From Catonia carolina (taxonomy: Eukaryota; Arthropoda; Insecta; Hemiptera; Achilidae), in assembly GCA_035578175.1 (NCBI GenBank), contig JAQMRL010000002.1, forward strand, positions 99,302,748-99,366,747: DNA of 64,000 nucleotides, in the 5' to 3' direction. Shown one piece after another: positions 33,712 to 43,847 of the stretch. A model generated the notes under the pieces. That model was not told where the DNA came from. It was given only the letters and a program-made list of their open reading frames with translations, and did not search any database. Positions within the stretch are counted from its first letter, which is position 1; each line of letters starts with the position of its first letter. The translations under genes and the position numbers were made by a program.

Positions 33712-35821
33712 TTAACTCATTTAAGCCCAAATTTTTTTTGGGTTATTTTTCTTGATAACTATGTTTGTTATACGTATTTAAAGTGACAAGTCACATTTTT
33801 AATGATTTTTTTACGTTACTTTCCAATTTTCACTAAGTTTTCCGTGTGTCGACAGTGAGCGTGAGTGAGTACACAATGGTAAGCCATTTTATGTAGACAA
33901 ATGTCGACAGTGGGAATGAGAGGGTACACAATTTTCTTTTAATGGTAGGAATAAAATACATGTTTATGTTATCAACTCTTTATTTATTACGTTTCTTTAT
34001 TTTAAAGTACGTAATTAGCGACCATATATAAGGCCTACATGACATATTATGACGATAATAAGTTATAAATAAATGTTATAAATTGAATTTATGCCTACAT
34101 AATTAATTACACCACGATTATTTACAGATTTTCTCTAGTTATATAAATAAAAATTGATAAATACAGTCGTTTGCTGAAATACAACAAAGTAATAACATTA
34201 ATTAGAATTATATTATTATTAGTATTAATCAGTATCAAAATATTGTATTTTTGAAAGTGTGGCACATGAGTAATTACCAGATATATTCCATAAATAAAAC
34301 AAACAAATGAAAACATGAAATAAAATACAAACAAAAATAAACCTAAAAGCAGCATTTACAATAAATATAAATAAACCTAAGATAAATAATACGCACTAAA
34401 AAAGTAAGCTTCTACTGAACGCTTACAAACTAACTCATAAAACACGTCATACTACCCAATCTAGTACAAATTGCCCATACTTTGAAGCCAAAACGAATAG
34501 GTTTCTCATGAATGTGCTGTTTGGCGCCATGCCTACCAAAAAAAGGCACCATCGATTTATCGAAAGCAAGGTAAGCTTCTCCAGGAAAAAATTTCAGCCA
34601 TCGCTCATTCAGCATTGTCCACATATTTCGTACTTTTCCAAATCGATCATTACTGGTAAGATTGAGTTATCGCAGAAGTGCATGTACCTCATAATTTCAT
34701 CAAACCGATTCCGGGACATTGCTCTTGATACTGCAGAATTATGTACATCTGAAGAACACTCCCAGTACATCCTACTACGTGGCAAAATATTGTAGCCCGA
34801 AAAAACAAAATAGAAATATAGAGCCGTAAATCATTTCTTGATAATTTAATTTTTTTTTCTCTTTTCAACAGCATTCTGATACAGTTTTTAATAATAGTAT
34901 CAATTATTTCCTCGTCAAAAAAAAAAGTTAAACAATTCTGTAGGTGAATAATCTTGATTCAAAAAAATCTGGTCGAGTGAATTCTACTTGAGACTTATCT
35001 TCAATATTTATCATGTTGTTTCCATTGTCTATTATTACATATATTAATTTGTTTTAAATTTTTACTGGTATTTATCTTTACTATTTTTACTTCTGAAGGA
35101 CATGACGATGTCCTTCACTTATATCGCTCGGTATAGAACTTATTTCATCTTCAACCCCACTTTTGATATTTACTAAACCCTCGTTTGATATTTTGTTGCA
35201 TACTCATTCTGCGCCGGCACGTAGTTGGTTTCCGAAAAGATGGTTTATGTCCACTACTGGTTCATCTTCTTCATCACTGTCTCCATCACTCAGAACAGAC
35301 TTTTATGGTGATTCAATAAAAACGGTAACATCAAGTAAATCATCATCTTCCTTCAATATGCTAGCAATTTCTTCCACGGCCAATCTAAAACGAAGGATAA
35401 GCAAAGCGTGTTAGATTCTTACCTATAGTCCTTCAGACCCACTGTCGACAAATGTAGACGTTAAAATTGGACTGGGCGTAAGTAACGAATTATCACCCAA
35501 CTGAAGAAAATGACTTCATAGCACTAAACCATGATATTTTAAGATACGTGAACAACAAAAACTATGTTAGTTATATGTTAAATAGGATCGATATGTCCTT
35601 ACCTAGAGCGGTGTGTCATGTTGAAAAATGCAGGTGGTTTTTGCAGTTTAGTTCACCAATACGTTTTGGCGCGAAAAAGAACAATAGTGTAATATTACAA
35701 CCTAGTAGATACCAACCTTTAATACAAAACGATATTCCCTCGAATTCCATCACTCATTAAGAAACAAATTAAAAATTAGTGCCAAGTCGACAAATGTCGA
35801 CAGTGGGCACTAATGAGTTAA
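33712..35821 (-). mobile_element. Degenerate piggyBac element with TTAA target sites
   Basis: TTAACTCATTTAAGCCCA at the left and its inverted partner (TTAACTCATTAGTGCCCA) at the right, both starting at TTAA. GTCGACAGTG occurs twice near the left end (33848 and 33903) and once near the right (35796). Between them is a broken minus-strand piggyBac transposase. Confidence 0.85.
34430..35414 (-). pseudogene. Broken piggyBac transposase
   Basis: From the N-terminus: an acidic lead with DVTVFIESP and DSDEEDEPVVDINHLFGNQL, then after a gap SRMYWECSSDVHNSAVSRAM, RNRFDEIMRYMHFCDNS, a frameshift, then NERWLKFFPGEAYLAFDKSM, VPFFGRHGAKQHIHEKPIRF and GFKVWAICTRLG. This matches the order in PGBD-type transposases up to just past the first catalytic Asp, where FDKSM has Lys in place of the usual Glu after Asp. 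It has stops, a frameshift and no C-terminal half. Confidence 0.8.
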
Positions 35822-37735
35822 TAAGTGTAGGTACTCAAAGTACTCTGTACCATTGTAAAAATTATATCAAAATGATAGTTTGAATGTAACAGCTGTCGTT
35901 GCCGCACTTACAATACAGGCGTGTAGTAACCTGTTATTAAAATAACACTTATCGTCCAGCCTACAATACAATTTAGTAAGTAATATGTAGCCTAATAGCA
36001 CGACACATGCAGAAAATAAGTGAATTAAATTATTCACTTACAGGTAATTTTTTTGTACAAAGGTTTATTGGTACAGAAAATGGTAGTCAAAACAAACCGC
36101 CTGGCAGCAACATCATGACTCACTGGACGGTTTGTTTTGAGTATTGACTTGCTTTAATCCTGTCAGCGCCTTTCTGGATGCGTGGCTGCTGACTTCTTGG
36201 CTCAGTGTACAAAGTATAGTAACTATAGTACCTTGCTGTGTGACCGCGGAAGATTCATTGTGAATGGCAAATTGCGTTTGGTTTGCCGTGGTTGTATTTG
36301 TTTGTAGGAAATCGTGCTGTTTGTCTTAACTTTGTGTCCGTGAGATTCAGTGAGATTTATCTCTTTGTATTAATAACAGTATTATAACGTAATTGAACAT
36401 AAAAGTGGTGTTATTAGACGAAAAGGTTATGGATAACTTCATTTAGTTTCAGTTCCAATGCTCGTTTCTACATAAAATCTTGACGTGTGGAAACAGAGCA
36501 AGTGAATAATTTTTAGTGTACAATTTCTTAAAAATCTAGAAACGTAAATTTTGGCGAAGCAGCTGTTTTAAGTTAAAAAAAGATGTTTACAACGGTCTAC
36601 AATTTGACAAGTGAAGCTTGCGGTAATGAACGAACCTCCATTCAACAAGGTTGTGATGAAGTAAAAAAATAGCACTTTTGTTGCACCAAAAAATAATTTA
36701 GTATCACTGAACTTTTCAACTTTCTTCCGGACTTTTGAGTGTCATAAAAATAAAATTAAAAATAATACACACTTTTAATTATCAAGTTATAAAGAACAGA
36801 ATCAAACCCCATATTTAACCACTAAAACTAAATAAAAGTTAAAATTAAGCACTGGTGAGTTTAAAGTCATGAATAAATGATATGAACAGATCCTTGCAGT
36901 AATTTGGTTAAAAAGGTGTATAAACCACTATGAATAAAAAATAAATAAGAGCACATCCAGGACGTATCTATTTAGCGTCATTCACACACATATTGATAAA
37001 CATTGTAGTATAGTTTTATTTTTGAAAGAAGCGTCAGGCTATTCAAAGGCACAGTGGAATGAGGCTCGTGCTTGGCAACAACGGTCTAGACTGTGATGCT
37101 AGATCTATGACAGGCAGAACGTAAGCTTCACTCAGTTTGACTGGTTTACCATTAACATCGTTTCCTAAATTCTTTTCTTTTTTATACACACACATATGAT
37201 ATACCTGGTTTTAAATAAAATTCATTTTAATTTTTTTATACTGAAACCGTATTTTTCAGTAGCCTACATTAGCTTTTCATTTTTCTTACGCTAAAACTAT
37301 TGTTCAACACAATATTTTTCTTTTATTTTAAATACATTTGTTATAAAGTGCATACATATAACACCGTGTGGACAGAAAAAAAAGAAAAACCTACAGTGAG
37401 CAAATTTTGAGAATGTGGGATGCTAAAAGAGCTTCCAGAAACATCTAAAGTTACTTAACTTGGTCTAAAATTGCGCCTATATGTGGAAAAAATATAAAAT
37501 TTAAAAAGTTTTTAGTAGATAGCCTACTATAAACGTGTTTTGTAGTAACTACAAAACATGTTTACGTATGCAGTGTTTTTACAAATGTTGTAGAACCGTT
37601 ACATGAATTTGTGGTGAGGAAGGATATTTATGATTGGCTTAATCGTATGAAACAACTTGACAACGCAGCACTGACTGATCTCCTCCTTCTAGGATGCTTC
37701 TTTTAAAATAAAAGTATACCACCATTGGACATCCG
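35822..37735. other. Intergenic DNA without recognised genes
   Basis: A less AT-rich patch at about 36100-36400 could be a promoter or 5' UTR of an unseen transcript. A 35-bp palindrome lies at 37530-37564. Confidence 0.3.
37530..37564. repeat. 17-bp inverted repeat with one-base loop
   Basis: Arms TAAACGTGTTTTGTAGT and ACTACAAAACATGTTTA pair at 16 of 17 positions around a single A. Confidence 0.85.
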
Positions 37736-37739
37736 TTCT

Positions 37740-38310
37740 AGCTTTAAAAATAGGAAATGGCCTCATTCTGTCTCATATCCGTTATGGTATTTTAGTATGG
37801 GGTAATTCTAGCATGGGTAATATAAATAGGGTTTTTAAAATTCAAAAGAAAGCTATTAGGTGTATGGTGGGAGCTAACCAGCTAACCTCATGCAGGCCAC
37901 TATTTAAGGAGCTTAAACTGCTTACAGTTCCCTCCCTCTACATTTTTGAGGTGATTATGTATGTTAGGCAAAATAATTTTATGCAGAATTTCAATGTTCA
38001 CAATCATAACACGAGAAACAGGAATAATTATTATGTGGCTAATCACTCCACAAAATTGTTTGAACAAAAACCTACTTATGCAGGGAGAAAATTCATGAAT
38101 AAATTACCCCAATCTTTAAAGTGTTGTGAGGATTTGAATTCTTTTAAAAAAAATCTGAAAAATTACTTGATCAGTGAAACTTTTTATAGCGTACAAGAAT
38201 TTCTTTCTTGATAGTAGTGATACATTGTGTGATTCATATATGTATTTCAGGTGTTATATCTGACGACATGTCCTATACTCCTCCTGGAGTCTCCAGGGCG
38301 CAAAAAAAAA
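37740..38310 (+). pseudogene. LINE 3' end with intact ORF2 C-terminus (CR1/jockey-like)
   Basis: The frame NGLILSHIRYGILVWGNSSM continues through NRVFKIQKKAIRCMVGANQL, SCRPLFKELKLLTVPSLYIF and ends SETFYSVQEFLS at 38211. The tail has GACATGTCCTATACTCCTCC and an A-rich end. 5' truncated; the last 150 codons are unbroken. Confidence 0.75.
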
Positions 38311-38526
38311 CAAAAAGGAGTGGAGATGGCAGAGAGGATTAAGCCTGCACATGATAAAAGATTCATGTCGTGGCATTGTAAATAATGCAAATGACAGTGG
38401 CATTTGTATGATTTGTTTATGCTTATTTTTTTTGTAAAACTGTTACTAAGTGATAATATTTCATGGAATTCAGATACTGTGTATCTTATTTAAAATAAAA
38501 ACAATTGTCATAATTTCATATTTATT

Positions 38527-38769
38527 TTATTTATGATTATTATTGTCAGTTTTGTTGTGATTTTTCTCAATTGTATGATCTTTGTTAAAGTTAGTGTGGC
38601 ATTTACTATTTATTTTTTGTTTTTTTGTATTTAGGCTACGGATTACATATTTTCTCTCCAGATATTCAGTGTTTATTGGTGGTTTTGCTTTTTTTGCAAC
38701 ATCTTCTATGTCTCTTACCCACAATCTTGAGTATTCATTAGATAGTAGAAGAAACATATTTGGAGGATC
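38527..38769 (-). CDS. Terminal exon related to the small basic protein gene (paralogous copy, 5' exons uncertain)
   Basis: 80 codons from acceptor TTGATTTTCCAG to TAA; begins DPPNMFLLLSNEYSRLWVRD and has RSLNTKKQKINSKCH. Identity to the exon at 43635-43847 is about half of positions, with the same splice acceptor phase. AATAAA lies directly past the stop on this strand. No counterpart of exons a or b was found between here and 43600, an interval filled by a Tigger remnant, LINE pieces and SINEs. A possible upstream exon at 38988-39068 fits the phase but is weak. It may be a living duplicate or a truncated one. Confidence 0.45.
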   Translation of the reverse strand, partial: DPPNMFLLLSNEYSRLWVRDIEDVAKKAKPPINTEYLERKYVIRSLNTKKQKINSKCHTNFNKDHTIEKNHNKTDNNNHK

Positions 38770-38987
38770 CTGGAAAATCAAAATAACATAAGTTTAATTT
38801 AACCTATACTTAACTTAATACAGTATATCTGTTCATCTGAAATTATAGGTGGTTCAGACAAATAACAGTTTGGGTTGCCAGCTAATAGAGCCATAGTTAT
38901 TTGGCATAACATGGTGGTCACCTAGTCAACTGATAAATAAAAGCCATTTTTGTTAAAGGTACAAAATAATTGTTTTTGAATACTCAC

Positions 38988-39068
38988 GAGCATGTGTCCT
39001 GTATGAGCAGCAGTATGCATGCTGATTAAGAAACCTGTTTTATCAGTTTGTACTTCCTGCCCTCTCAT
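38988..39068 (-). CDS. Possible upstream exon for the 38527-38769 paralogue (speculative)
   Basis: 27 codons opening with ATG (MRGQEVQTDKTGFLIS) and closing at a GTGAGT donor in phase 0, which joins the 38769 acceptor through a 218-nt intron. It bears no resemblance to exons a or b of the sister gene, so it may be chance. Confidence 0.2.
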
Positions 39069-39099
39069 ACACTACACTGATATGATCCTTAGCAAAAGG

Positions 39100-39440
39100 T
39101 ATAATGGAGAGCCTGGCCAAGGCATATTATATCCATAGAATGACTGGTGCTGAATATTAAATTGAAAGACAGAAATAAGGATATTTGGTAGAAAACAAAA
39201 GTAGTAGATGTAAGACAGGATGATGGGTCAGGCACGATTGATGGACCAAAGAGATTCAACAGTGGAAAGGAGAGGAAGAGGTCACCCTTAGGTATGATGG
39301 AGAGATGACTTGAAACTGGTAGCTGGATTTAAATGGGGCAGGAGAGCGCACTACTGAGAATGGTCGAGGCAAACAGGATGTCTGTATCCAAAACTGGATA
39401 ATGCTGAAGAAGGAACATGCTGAGCATACAAAGTGCTAGC
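39100..39440 (+). pseudogene. LINE ORF2 C-terminal remnant
   Basis: Reads RDDLKLVAGFKWGRRAHY followed by an EWSR.TGCLYP-like end, the W..D.....G..W...A.DR..W pattern that closes many insect LINE ORF2 proteins. Broken by stops. Confidence 0.45.
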
Positions 39441-39837
39441 CATACAAAAATGGAAGTGGGGAGGCCATAATGATTAGTAGAATTAGCAAGTTAAATTAAT
39501 CACTGACAGTGAAGATATAAGTGCAGCTGTACAGTCTCTTCTCAATCCAAGTGTGTGCCCTCACTACCGCACGATTAGGCCTAGATTTGTTGGCCCAATG
39601 TGTGAATTGTTGTACTTTATCACTACATAACCTCATTGTTTTATAAACAAATTGTTTTTTTTGTAATTGCTAATTTATTGTTTCTAAACTTTATTTAATC
39701 AATTGTGCTTTTCCTTTAATTTATTATTTAAAATTATTCCTACATAAACTAGATATTTTAACAAGAAACAACAAAGACAAACAAGATAGTACGGTGACAA
39801 AAAATAGTTTTTTTATATCAGCTGGCTGCTTTTTTTC

Positions 39838-40465
39838 TGTCTAAAATCACTGAGATTTTCGGAAAATCTGTGTCAACACTAATAGAATCACTACTGCTAA
39901 CTGCAGCCTTTTGGTTTAACTCTGATCATTCCATAATGCGTAGTCTTCCATCTCTTTGTATTTAAGATACTAAATTTTTCATAGGATTTTTCAATCTATG
40001 AAATATTTTTCCATGTAATTGAAATCCAGTGTGCAACAACCTTTGGAGAAGTTAGCTTGATTTTTCTAGTCAGTAGCCTGGTTGGATCAGAGAGGTACTG
40101 TTCATTCTGTTTCGGAAAAACTTTGAATGGCTTGTTAACGCTAACATCCAGTGGTTGTAACACTGGTGTCAAAATACCCCTCCCCCGAAATAATAAGTTC
40201 AGAGTTCATATTAGTCAATTTATTCTTCACCTTGTTTGTCATACGACCTGAAAATGCATCAAACAAATCATTGATGGTATGTTAAGGATACCTTGTGGAA
40301 GACACCTCAGTTGTTTTACTCAGTAAAGTAAAAAAATTAAATCTGATGTCATCCAACATCTTGACATCTAGTAATTACATCAGCTAAAGACGGTGTTAAG
40401 TAATTTTATACTTTACGTTGGAAAATTAAGTATGGAGGCTCTTACTGCCAGTTTACAATCTTGTA
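39838..40465 (-). pseudogene. Tigger/pogo-type transposase remnant
   Basis: Minus strand contains FDAFSGRMTNKVKNKLTNMN, then GILTPVLQPLDVSVNKPFK, and KIKLTSPKVVAHWISITWKN after frameshifts. The PLDVSVNKPFK segment is characteristic of this transposase family, between its catalytic acids. Degraded. Confidence 0.75.
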
Positions 40466-40678
40466 AGCTGCTGTGTTTGAATAGGCACCATCTATTCATA
40501 AGCACACTGGAAATTTGCCAATTAACTCTGATGAAAAAATGCACATTAGATTTGAGTCTTATCTATTTGCTCAATGACTTGTTCTTAAGATTCATCAAAT
40601 CTTAAGAACCAAAAGACTACATAGGCTGAAATTTTGCAAAAAATGATCTGTAAATCTAGTTTTCAGATCAAATCAGGT

Positions 40679-40930
40679 GTTTAACAGCTGATTTTCAGAG
40701 ATAAAGGTGCCTGGTTCAAATCTTAGTAGGTAGTTATTTTTATACTGATTTGATATTAGACAGTGGTTACCAGTGTACTTTGATGGATGGGGTTCAGTTA
40801 ACCATACCTCTCAGGAATGGTTGGCCTGGGTCTGTACAAGACACGTCAAACACATCATTCTCATCTCATTGGGCCATGGGGTGCTTTTTTTGTTTTGAAT
40901 TGAACAGATTGCAACGTACCCACATTAGTG
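40679..40930 (+). repeat. SINE-C (tRNA-derived, about 270 bp)
   Basis: CAGCTGATTTTCAGAGATAA, B box GGTTCAAATCT, then GGTTACCAGTGTACTTTGAT, CCTCTCAGGAATGGTTGGCC and CATCTCATTGGGCCATGGGG. Confidence 0.75.
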
Positions 40931-40980
40931 AAAAAAATGTATTATTTTTTTGGTTTAATGTCAAGACTGTTCTGCAATTA

Positions 40981-41117
40981 CTGCTAATGCAGGTGGTGGA
41001 GGATGAAATGATTTTTTGTATAGTATGAAAATATGCCATACCTGAATGGGATTCGAACCCAAGACCGCATGATGAGAGGTAAGCACGTTACAAACTACGC
41101 CAATGTAGCCAGCGAAA
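40981..41117 (-). repeat. SINE-B
   Basis: Minus strand has TTGGCGTAGTTTG, CTCTCATCATGCG, TGGGTTCGAATCCCA and the ATTTCATCCTCCACCACC tail. Inserted between two SINE-C copies. Confidence 0.7.
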
Positions 41118-41354
41118 AAAATGTAGTTGCTGTAGATGAGAAGAGTGTGTCAATCAAAGTGGTTTGCAATAGAGAGGCTGGGAAGTGTATTACCCTCCTC
41201 CTATGCGTTATACTCTGAATAGAATATACAAGAGAGTAGAAAAGAAGATCAAAGAAAATCTGAGAATTTATTACTTGCAGATGATCTGATTTTACAGGGA
41301 AAACAGAGGAAGAGGTGGAAGGGCACTGGGGTTGTGAAATTAAAAGATTGTTAA

Positions 41355-41605
41355 GTATGTGGTAAAGTTGTTGCAGTAAGTCAGTTGATTTTTAGTGATT
41401 TAGGTTCTGTGGTTTAAATCCTAGTAAAGGTAGTTACTTTTATACATATTTTATTAATAGTCACTGGTTACCAATGTACTTTAATGGTAGGTGTTCAATT
41501 AACTATACTTCTCAGAAATTGGTGGCCTGAGCCTGTACCATCCTCATCTCATGGGGTCATAATATTGTTCATAATTAGACACATTGCAATATACACATAT
41601 TAAGG
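41355..41605 (+). repeat. SINE-C, second copy
   Basis: TCAGTTGATTTTTAGTGATT, GGTTTAAATCCTAGTAAAG, GGTTACCAATGTACTTTAAT, CTTCTCAGAAATTGGTGGCC. Confidence 0.65.
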
Positions 41606-42809
41606 ATTTAAACGAGTACGGTTTCTATGAGGAAAATAGTAAAGTTTTGGTGGTGGATATTCAATACTAATTTATCAAAATCCAGAATCATATATTAGAA
41701 ACACAGCTGAAAATCTCTTTACTTTAAATACGATTAAGCGGAACCAGATTAAAGACATTAAAATTTAAAACCCCGGTAATTCATTCTGAAAGAAAAGAAT
41801 AATCACTTGAGATCAACAGATGCCAACAGTTAGGAAATTAAAAATGAACTGAGCTTTAAGAAAGAATGTTTTGCCCAAAACTCATCTTGGTTCATTCCCC
41901 TTCTAGTCAAACCCTACATTGTGGTAAGGGCCAGAAAAGGAAGTTGACTATGAGTCGCGTGGACAAATTTTTCACTGGATTAAGCGAAAACAATTTAATA
42001 ACATGTTACTGAAATGAAACAAACAGGGCATTAAACTTAAAACAAAAACAAACAATTGAAATAAAGAAAATGCTGGCTAGTAGATAAGTTCAGAATACAT
42101 TTTAAAAGAAAATTTTCCACAAATAGTTTGATGACCTGAACACAGTGAACTGAAAAAATAAATTTATAAAACAAAATATATACTACAGGGAGTTTCAACA
42201 GTTGTAAACCTATATGTCAAACTCTAAAAATCTTAAATGAGGATGGGAAATGCAAGGAGTTAGGGCAGATGATCTGACTTAAAAGGACTTATTTCTCGCA
42301 CAAGCAAATTGTAATCGTTACTAAAGCATAGGGTTTGGCTGTATTGCAAAGTACATATCTTCCACAATTAAATAATTAGTAATCACTTGCATATCTATCT
42401 TCAGTTTTTAAATGTTTCAGTCATTTAATTGACTAAGCAGTCGCTAATTTATGGGGAGGAATTATAAATTTAAAAATTTATTTTAATAGTTTTTTGTATC
42501 TTTATAAATATAAAATGCATATTTCAGCTTAACACGATTTCTTTGTATTTCCAAAACGAAACACCAATTTGTTTTTGTGTATCTAAAAATGTACTTAAAT
42601 CATACTATCTCAACAGTTTATTTTTTACAAGTGTACTAATGTGTAGTAAGTAATTCTTTTCTTGATTTTCCCCCTTTCGTAATTCAAAAAATTTGATCAT
42701 GTGTTTATTTATTGTAAATAATTTTCTTACACGATACTGATACAGCAAAATAAGCACCCAACATAAAATATTTTAATAAATTATTTAGTAAGTCCCTTTC
42801 TTTTTTTCC

Positions 42810-42932
42810 TAATGTGTGTACGTTGGAATCTGTTCAATTTAGAACAATAAGCAACCCCATGACCCAATTAGATGAGGATGATATGTGTGACGTGTAAATG
42901 AGGTAGTCTTGTACAAACTCAGGCCGACCAAG
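42810..42932 (-). repeat. SINE-C, 3' part only
   Basis: Contains GACCCAATTAGATGAGGATG and TAGTCTTGTACAAACTCAGG, the complement of the 3' half of other SINE-C copies. Confidence 0.65.
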
Positions 42933-43189
42933 TAAGTCCCTTATTTAACAAATAGTTTTATGCACGGTTACTATATTAGAAAGTTACTTTCTAGTAAAAG
43001 TAACCGTGGTTTTATGTAAGTAAGTGCTTATGTTACTGTAAAACTTTATCAATAAATTATTTTTATATTTTCTTTGTTTTCTTTTAAATTTCAAATTGCC
43101 AATAGTAATTTATTATCCATTATTGAATTTCTTAAATGTTTGTCTAAAATTATTCCATTTTGTCTGTTGTAACAGTGTGAAAATTGAAA

Positions 43190-43338
43190 ATTTTAGGCTC
43201 ACAAATGTTCAAAAATGTGTTTTTAAGACATGTATTTTATAATTTTTTCCGGGGTCCCCCCACACTCCTAGGCAGTATTCCATATCCCCAGACTCCCAAG
43301 TAGTGATCCCCCTCAAACGTGATGCTAAACCGCCACTG
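43190..43338 (-). repeat. Possible hAT-like terminus
   Basis: Minus strand starts CAGTGGCGGTTTAGCATC, as hAT ends commonly do, then a G-rich stretch. No opposite end or 8-bp duplication found. Confidence 0.25.
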
Positions 43339-43634
43339 TTGACTAAGCATTAGAAAACAAGAATAAATACATATTTTAGTTTTTTGTTGGAATCCAACAG
43401 GTTAAGTGCAATTGGTAATTGGCATGTTAACTTAAACTACTTATGAGTAGGCCTAAAGGAAAAATTAAAAAAGTACTCAATAGTTTCATTTCGAATTAAA
43501 TATGTTAATAAATAAAAATATAATGCAATAAAAATATTAAAATAATAGTTTCCTTCAATAATAACTAGACTAATGATTTAATACTACTTAAATAATTTTC
43601 TTCTGATGAGCTATGAACTTTCCTTATCTAACTA

Positions 43635-43847
43635 TTAATTTTTAGCATCTCGAACAACTTTCTTTAATTTTGAATGACATTTGCTATTAATTTTAGTTTT
43701 TTTCTTGTTTAAACCACGAATTACAAATTTCCTCAAAATGTATGCAACTTGAGGGCTTGGTTTTTTGGCACTTTCAAAATCTGTTCTGTCTTGAGACCAT
43801 TTCCTTGAATATTCATTTGCTAGTAGGAAGAACATGTTTGGAGGTTC
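43635..43847 (-). CDS. Small basic protein, exon c (terminal)
   Basis: 70 codons and a stop after a good acceptor. Shares PPNMF, NEYSR, W, the RK.VIR.LN core and KINSKCH with the exon at 38527-38769; conservation of residues and of the splice point supports coding function. Confidence 0.55.
   Translation of the reverse strand, partial: EPPNMFFLLANEYSRKWSQDRTDFESAKKPSPQVAYILRKFVIRGLNKKKTKINSKCHSKLKKVVRDAKN

Noticed and set aside
34508..34795. 95-codon plus-strand ORF
   Set aside because: Antisense shadow of the piggyBac transposase remnant.
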